From: Phycisphaerae bacterium
Lineage (GTDB): Bacteria; Planctomycetota; Phycisphaerae; Tepidisphaerales; Tepidisphaeraceae
Length of the DNA: 61,240 bases
Assembly: GCA_025936175.1 (NCBI GenBank)
Contig: JAICTV010000004.1
Location: 1-61,240 of the forward strand
Reading direction: 5' to 3'
How positions within the stretch are numbered: position 1 is the first letter of the stretch; the number at the start of each line of letters is the position of its first letter. Under the pieces are notes generated by a model. The model was not told the origin of the DNA, made no database searches, and saw only the letters and a list, made by a program, of their open reading frames with translations. Position numbers and translations under genes: made by a program. Of the stretch, positions 57,913 to 61,240 are shown one piece after another.

Positions 57913-60900
57913 ATGCCCCAGGAGCCGAGCCAGCCGCAAGATCAAGCGAGCGGCGATCCGCAGCCGACTGAGCAGCCCGATCGCCAGGCGATGGCGGTCG
58001 ATCATGAGAACCCGCCCAAGCTCGCCTTTCCCGTCGTCGGCATCGGCGCGTCAGCCGGCGGCCTAGAGGCGTTTACCGAGTTCATTACGGCGATGCGTCC
58101 CGACGGCGGGATGGCGTTTGTCTTCATCCAGCATCTTCCGCCCGAGCGCGAGAGCATGATCGCCGACATCCTCGCCAAGAAAACGAAGATGCTCGTGCAG
58201 CAGGTCGAGGAGGGGATGCCGATCAAGCCCGACTGCGTCTACGTCATCCGTCCGGGCCACGTGCTGACGATGAAGGACGGGACGTTTCGCCTCGGCGAGC
58301 CGCTCGGCAGGCGCATCGCCGGGCGGCCGGTCGATGATTTCTTCAAATCGCTCGCCGAGGAACAGCGCGAGCGCGGGATCGGCGTGATCCTCAGCGGTAT
58401 GGGATCGAACGGCACGGCGGGCGCGCAGGCGATCAAGGCGGTCGGCGGGTTGTGCATCGCGCAGGATCCGGAGACGGCGCAGTTCCCATCGATGCCGCGC
58501 CATCTCATCGACCAGGGTTACGCCGACTACATCCTCCGCCCCAGCGACATCCCGGACGTGCTTCTGCAGTACGCCGCGCATCCGTACGCCAGGGAGACAC
58601 ACAAGGACGCCGCCGAGCAAGTCAAGCGCAACGAGAACAGCGTGCGCGAGATCCTGGCGATCCTGCGCACGCGCACGCGGCAGGATTTCAACGGGTACAA
58701 GAAGCCCACCGTCGTCCGCCGCATCCAGCGCCGCATGGGTTTGAACCGCCAGACCGACATGGCGGAGTACGCGAAGATGCTGCGGCAGTCGCCCAGCGAA
58801 GTCACCGCGCTGGCCGACGATCTGCTCATCCACGTGACCGGCTTCTTCCGCGATCACGAGGCGTGGGAGGCGCTGCGGCGACTGGTGATCGCGCCGCTGA
58901 TCGCGCGGCGGGAGGCGGAATCGGAGATCCGCGCTTGGGTCACCGCCTGCTCCAGCGGCGAAGAGGCCTACTCGCTGGCGATGACGCTGGTCGAGGAAGC
59001 GGAGAAGGCGAACAAGCCGCTGGGCATCAAGGTCTTCGCCACCGACATGGCCGATCGGCCGCTGAATCACGCCCGCGCGGGCGTCTATCCCGGCGGCATC
59101 GAGACGGAGATCGATCCGGAGCGGCTGGAAAAATTCTTCGAGAAGGACGACGGGCTGTATCGCGTCAAGCCGTTCGTGCGCGAGTGCGTGGTGTTCGCGC
59201 CGCAGAACGTGCTTTCTGATCCGCCCTTCTCGCGGCTCGACATCATCTCCTGCCGCAACCTGCTGATCTATCTCGAGCCCGACGTGCAGCAGCGCGTGCT
59301 GTCGCTGCTGCACTTTGGCCTGCGCGAGGGCGGGGCGCTGTTCCTGGGCGGCAGCGAGACGGCGACGAGCGCGGATGACATGTTCGAGCTGATCGACAAG
59401 CGCGCCCGGATCTACCGCCGCATCGGGCCGACCCGCCACGGCGCGATGGACTTTCCGAACTCGCTCCGCAGCGTCGTCGCCGCCACCAACGGCGGCGCGG
59501 GGATGCCGGGCAGCGCGGCGGGCGCGGGCGTGCAACAGCCTCCCGAGCCGACGGGCGACATCCGCGATCGCCGCCTGACCGTCGGCCGCCCGTCGATCGC
59601 GCTGATCACCCAGCGCACGCTGCTGGAGCGGCACGTGACGGCGGCGGTGACGATCGACCGGGACTTTCGCGTGCTCTACTTCCACGGCAACGTTCGCCCG
59701 TTCATCGCTCAGCCGGCGGGCGAGCCGACGCGCGACCTGATGCAACTGGCGCGCGAGGGGCTGCGCGGCTCGATCCGCGTCGCGGTGCAGCGCGCGCGCG
59801 GGGAGCAGCGGGCCGTGACGATCCTCGACGGCTGGCTGGAGACCTCCCCGGGAATGCAGGCGCGGGTCAGCGTCACCGCGTCGCCGGTCACGCATGACGA
59901 CGGGGGCAATTCCGACTTCGTCGTTGTCAGCTTCGAGCAGTTCGACGAGACCCGCAGCATGGAGCGTCATCGCGTCCCCGGGGGCGCGGGCGGCGCCGAA
60001 GGAGGTGGCGCGGAGGAAGCAGGCGCGGGCGACGGGAACGGCGACGGCAACACCGCCACCTTCGAAGCTTACGCCGAGCTCCGACGCGTCAAGGACGAGC
60101 TGCAGTCCACCGTCGAAGCGCTGCAGACCAGCAACGAGGACCTCAAGGCCGCCAACGAAGAGGTCACCAGCATCAACGAGGAGCTGCAAAGCTCCAACGA
60201 GGAGCTGGAAACGAGCAAGGAGGAGATGCAGTCGCTCAACGAGGAGCTGACCACCATCAACGCGCAGCTCAGCGCCAAGATCGAGGAGCACCAGAACGCC
60301 AGCAACGACCTGTCCGCCCTGCTTCACAGCACCAGCATCGCGGTGCTGTTCCTCGATCCCGCGCTGCGCATCCGCAGGTACACGCCGGCCACGCGCGAGC
60401 TGATGGACCTCATCCCCGGCGACGTCGGCCGCCCGCTGTCGGACATGCACCGCAAGTTCGACGACCCGTCGCTGGAGGAGGATGCGCGGCTGGTGCTGGA
60501 GAAGCTGGTTCCGCAGGAGCGCGACGTGGCGGCGGAGAACGGCCGCGTCTTCGCCCGCCGCGTGCTCCCCTACCGCACGGCGGACAACCGCATCGACGGC
60601 GTGGTCGTCACGTTCGTCGACGTCACGCGGCAGCGCGCCGAGCAGGAGGTCGTCGCCGCGCGCGAGTTCGCCGAGAGCATCGTCGAAACCCTGCACGAGC
60701 CGCTGCTCGTCCTCAACCCGGACCTGAGCATCCGAAGCGCCAACCCGACGTTCTTCACCCACTTCAAGGTCCGCCCCGCCGACACGATCGGCCGGCGGAT
60801 CTACGACCTGGGCAACCGCCAGTGGAACATCCCGGAGCTGCGCATCGCGCTGGAAGAGATCCTCCCGCAGCGCAAGGCGTTCAACGACTACGAAGTGCGG

Positions 60901-61240
60901 CACGACTTCCAGGACCTGGGTCACCGCGTGATGCTGCTCAACGGCCGCCAGCTCAACCACGCGCAGCTCATCCTGCTCGGCATCCGCGACGTGACGGTCG
61001 AGCGCACCATCGAGGGCCAGCTTCGCCGCAGCGAGGAGCGCTGGAAGCGGATGGTCAACGCCGGCGGCGCGGGCGTGCTCACCTTCGACGGCGACAGCGG
61101 CGTATTGATCGACGCCAACGACGCGTTCCTGCAGATGACCGGCTACACGCGCAGCGACATCGAGGCGCGCAAGCTCACCTGGCAGATGATGACGCCGCCG
61201 GAGTTCATCGAGCAGAGCCGCGGGCAGATGGAGCAGCTCC
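57913..61240 (+). CDS. CheB/CheR/PAS hybrid signalling protein (incomplete at window end)
   Basis: At least 1109 codons, open to the end of the window. The CheB methylesterase domain (about 38-215) has S47 in GIGASAGG and H74 in IQHLPP, but the third catalytic residue is Asn166 in GMGSNGTAG where Asp is usual. The CheR domain follows (about 235-480; RDHEAWEALRRL, SCRNLLIYL). A coiled coil at about 720-795 (TSINEELQSSNEELETSKEE) leads to three PAS domains (from about 797, 915 and 1040). A histidine kinase probably follows beyond the window. Members of this class link chemotaxis-type methylation to kinase sensing. Confidence 0.92.
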   Translation, partial: MPQEPSQPQDQASGDPQPTEQPDRQAMAVDHENPPKLAFPVVGIGASAGGLEAFTEFITAMRPDGGMAFVFIQHLPPERESMIADILAKKTKMLVQQVEEGMPIKPDCVYVIRPGHVLTMKDGTFRLGEPLGRRIAGRPVDDFFKSLAEEQRERGIGVILSGMGSNGTAGAQAIKAVGGLCIAQDPETAQFPSMPRHLIDQGYADYILRPSDIPDVLLQYAAHPYARETHKDAAEQVKRNENSVREILAILRTRTRQDFNGYKKPTVVRRIQRRMGLNRQTDMAEYAKMLRQSPSEVTALADDLLIHVTGFFRDHEAWEALRRLVIAPLIARREAESEIRAWVTACSSGEEAYSLAMTLVEEAEKANKPLGIKVFATDMADRPLNHARAGVYPGGIETEIDPERLEKFFEKDDGLYRVKPFVRECVVFAPQNVLSDPPFSRLDIISCRNLLIYLEPDVQQRVLSLLHFGLREGGALFLGGSETATSADDMFELIDKRARIYRRIGPTRHGAMDFPNSLRSVVAATNGGAGMPGSAAGAGVQQPPEPTGDIRDRRLTVGRPSIALITQRTLLERHVTAAVTIDRDFRVLYFHGNVRPFIAQPAGEPTRDLMQLAREGLRGSIRVAVQRARGEQRAVTILDGWLETSPGMQARVSVTASPVTHDDGGNSDFVVVSFEQFDETRSMERHRVPGGAGGAEGGGAEEAGAGDGNGDGNTATFEAYAELRRVKDELQSTVEALQTSNEDLKAANEEVTSINEELQSSNEELETSKEEMQSLNEELTTINAQLSAKIEEHQNASNDLSALLHSTSIAVLFLDPALRIRRYTPATRELMDLIPGDVGRPLSDMHRKFDDPSLEEDARLVLEKLVPQERDVAAENGRVFARRVLPYRTADNRIDGVVVTFVDVTRQRAEQEVVAAREFAESIVETLHEPLLVLNPDLSIRSANPTFFTHFKVRPADTIGRRIYDLGNRQWNIPELRIALEEILPQRKAFNDYEVRHDFQDLGHRVMLLNGRQLNHAQLILLGIRDVTVERTIEGQLRRSEERWKRMVNAGGAGVLTFDGDSGVLIDANDAFLQMTGYTRSDIEARKLTWQMMTPPEFIEQSRGQMEQL

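Noticed and set aside
58063-60960. 965-codon open frame on the minus strand
   Set aside because: It is antisense to the CheB/CheR/PAS gene, whose plus-strand frame shows clear catalytic and coiled-coil motifs. The minus frame is long only because of codon bias.

Overview
The window looks like a chromosomal segment of a high-GC planctomycete, probably of the Phycisphaerae type. Several exported proteins carry TTQP-type linkers (genes at 107, 4162, 13626, 26600). Others begin with an N-terminal LEPR-XLL-like tag (27661, 29230, 33983, 39398). A sulfatase, a ThuA-domain protein, short unknown exported proteins and many intergenic fold-back repeats also fit. This assignment is inference; there is no rRNA in the window, and I saw no tRNA.

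Layout. 1-12.1 kb: exported zincin, ribulokinase, TVP38-type membrane protein, SodC lipoprotein, FRG-domain protein, TrmB, MoeA, transketolase and an MBL-fold enzyme. 12.3-23.2 kb: an outer-membrane-like protein, a glycosidase-like exported protein, an orphan structured RNA, PrmC, a translationally coupled pair of paralogues leading into a sulfatase, an S24-type self-cleaving regulator, a very small CTERM-like protein and a ThuA protein. 23.3-24.8 kb: an intact Mrr-type endonuclease lying between the 5' and 3' remains of a DNA methyltransferase gene. 24.9-36.1 kb: ferredoxin, PhyH dioxygenase, several RTX/LEPR surface proteins, a second orphan RNA and RNase Y. 36.3-43.3 kb: DcuC-type carrier, DUF922 protein and a 1.3-kaa beta-helix/CBM/FnIII surface protein. 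44.3-49.6 kb: a compact virus-derived set (portal, major capsid protein, connector-like protein, small membrane protein, lipoprotein) with no terminase, tail or integrase gene. 50-56.8 kb: argH, P-loop kinase, S9 peptidase, DinB, phosphodiesterase and PlsC. 56.9-61.2 kb: a candidate small RNA, then a NarL-type regulator divergent from a CheB/CheR/PAS hybrid protein that runs off the window.

The least expected signals are regulatory. A 28-bp two-tier palindrome (TTGCA-N5-GTGATCAC-N5-TGCAA) occurs twice with identical spacing: in front of the glycosidase-like gene at 13.3 kb and in front of the capsid set at 44.3 kb. Three intergenic stretches contain terminators with no coding region; two of these also have good promoter-like elements. 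At least nine kinds of inverted, often heptad-built repeats fill gene ends, and similar palindromes sit in frame inside several genes.

Limits: all calls are by eye from sequence and family knowledge; no database search, folding or alignment was run. Start codons are argued case by case and several remain open.
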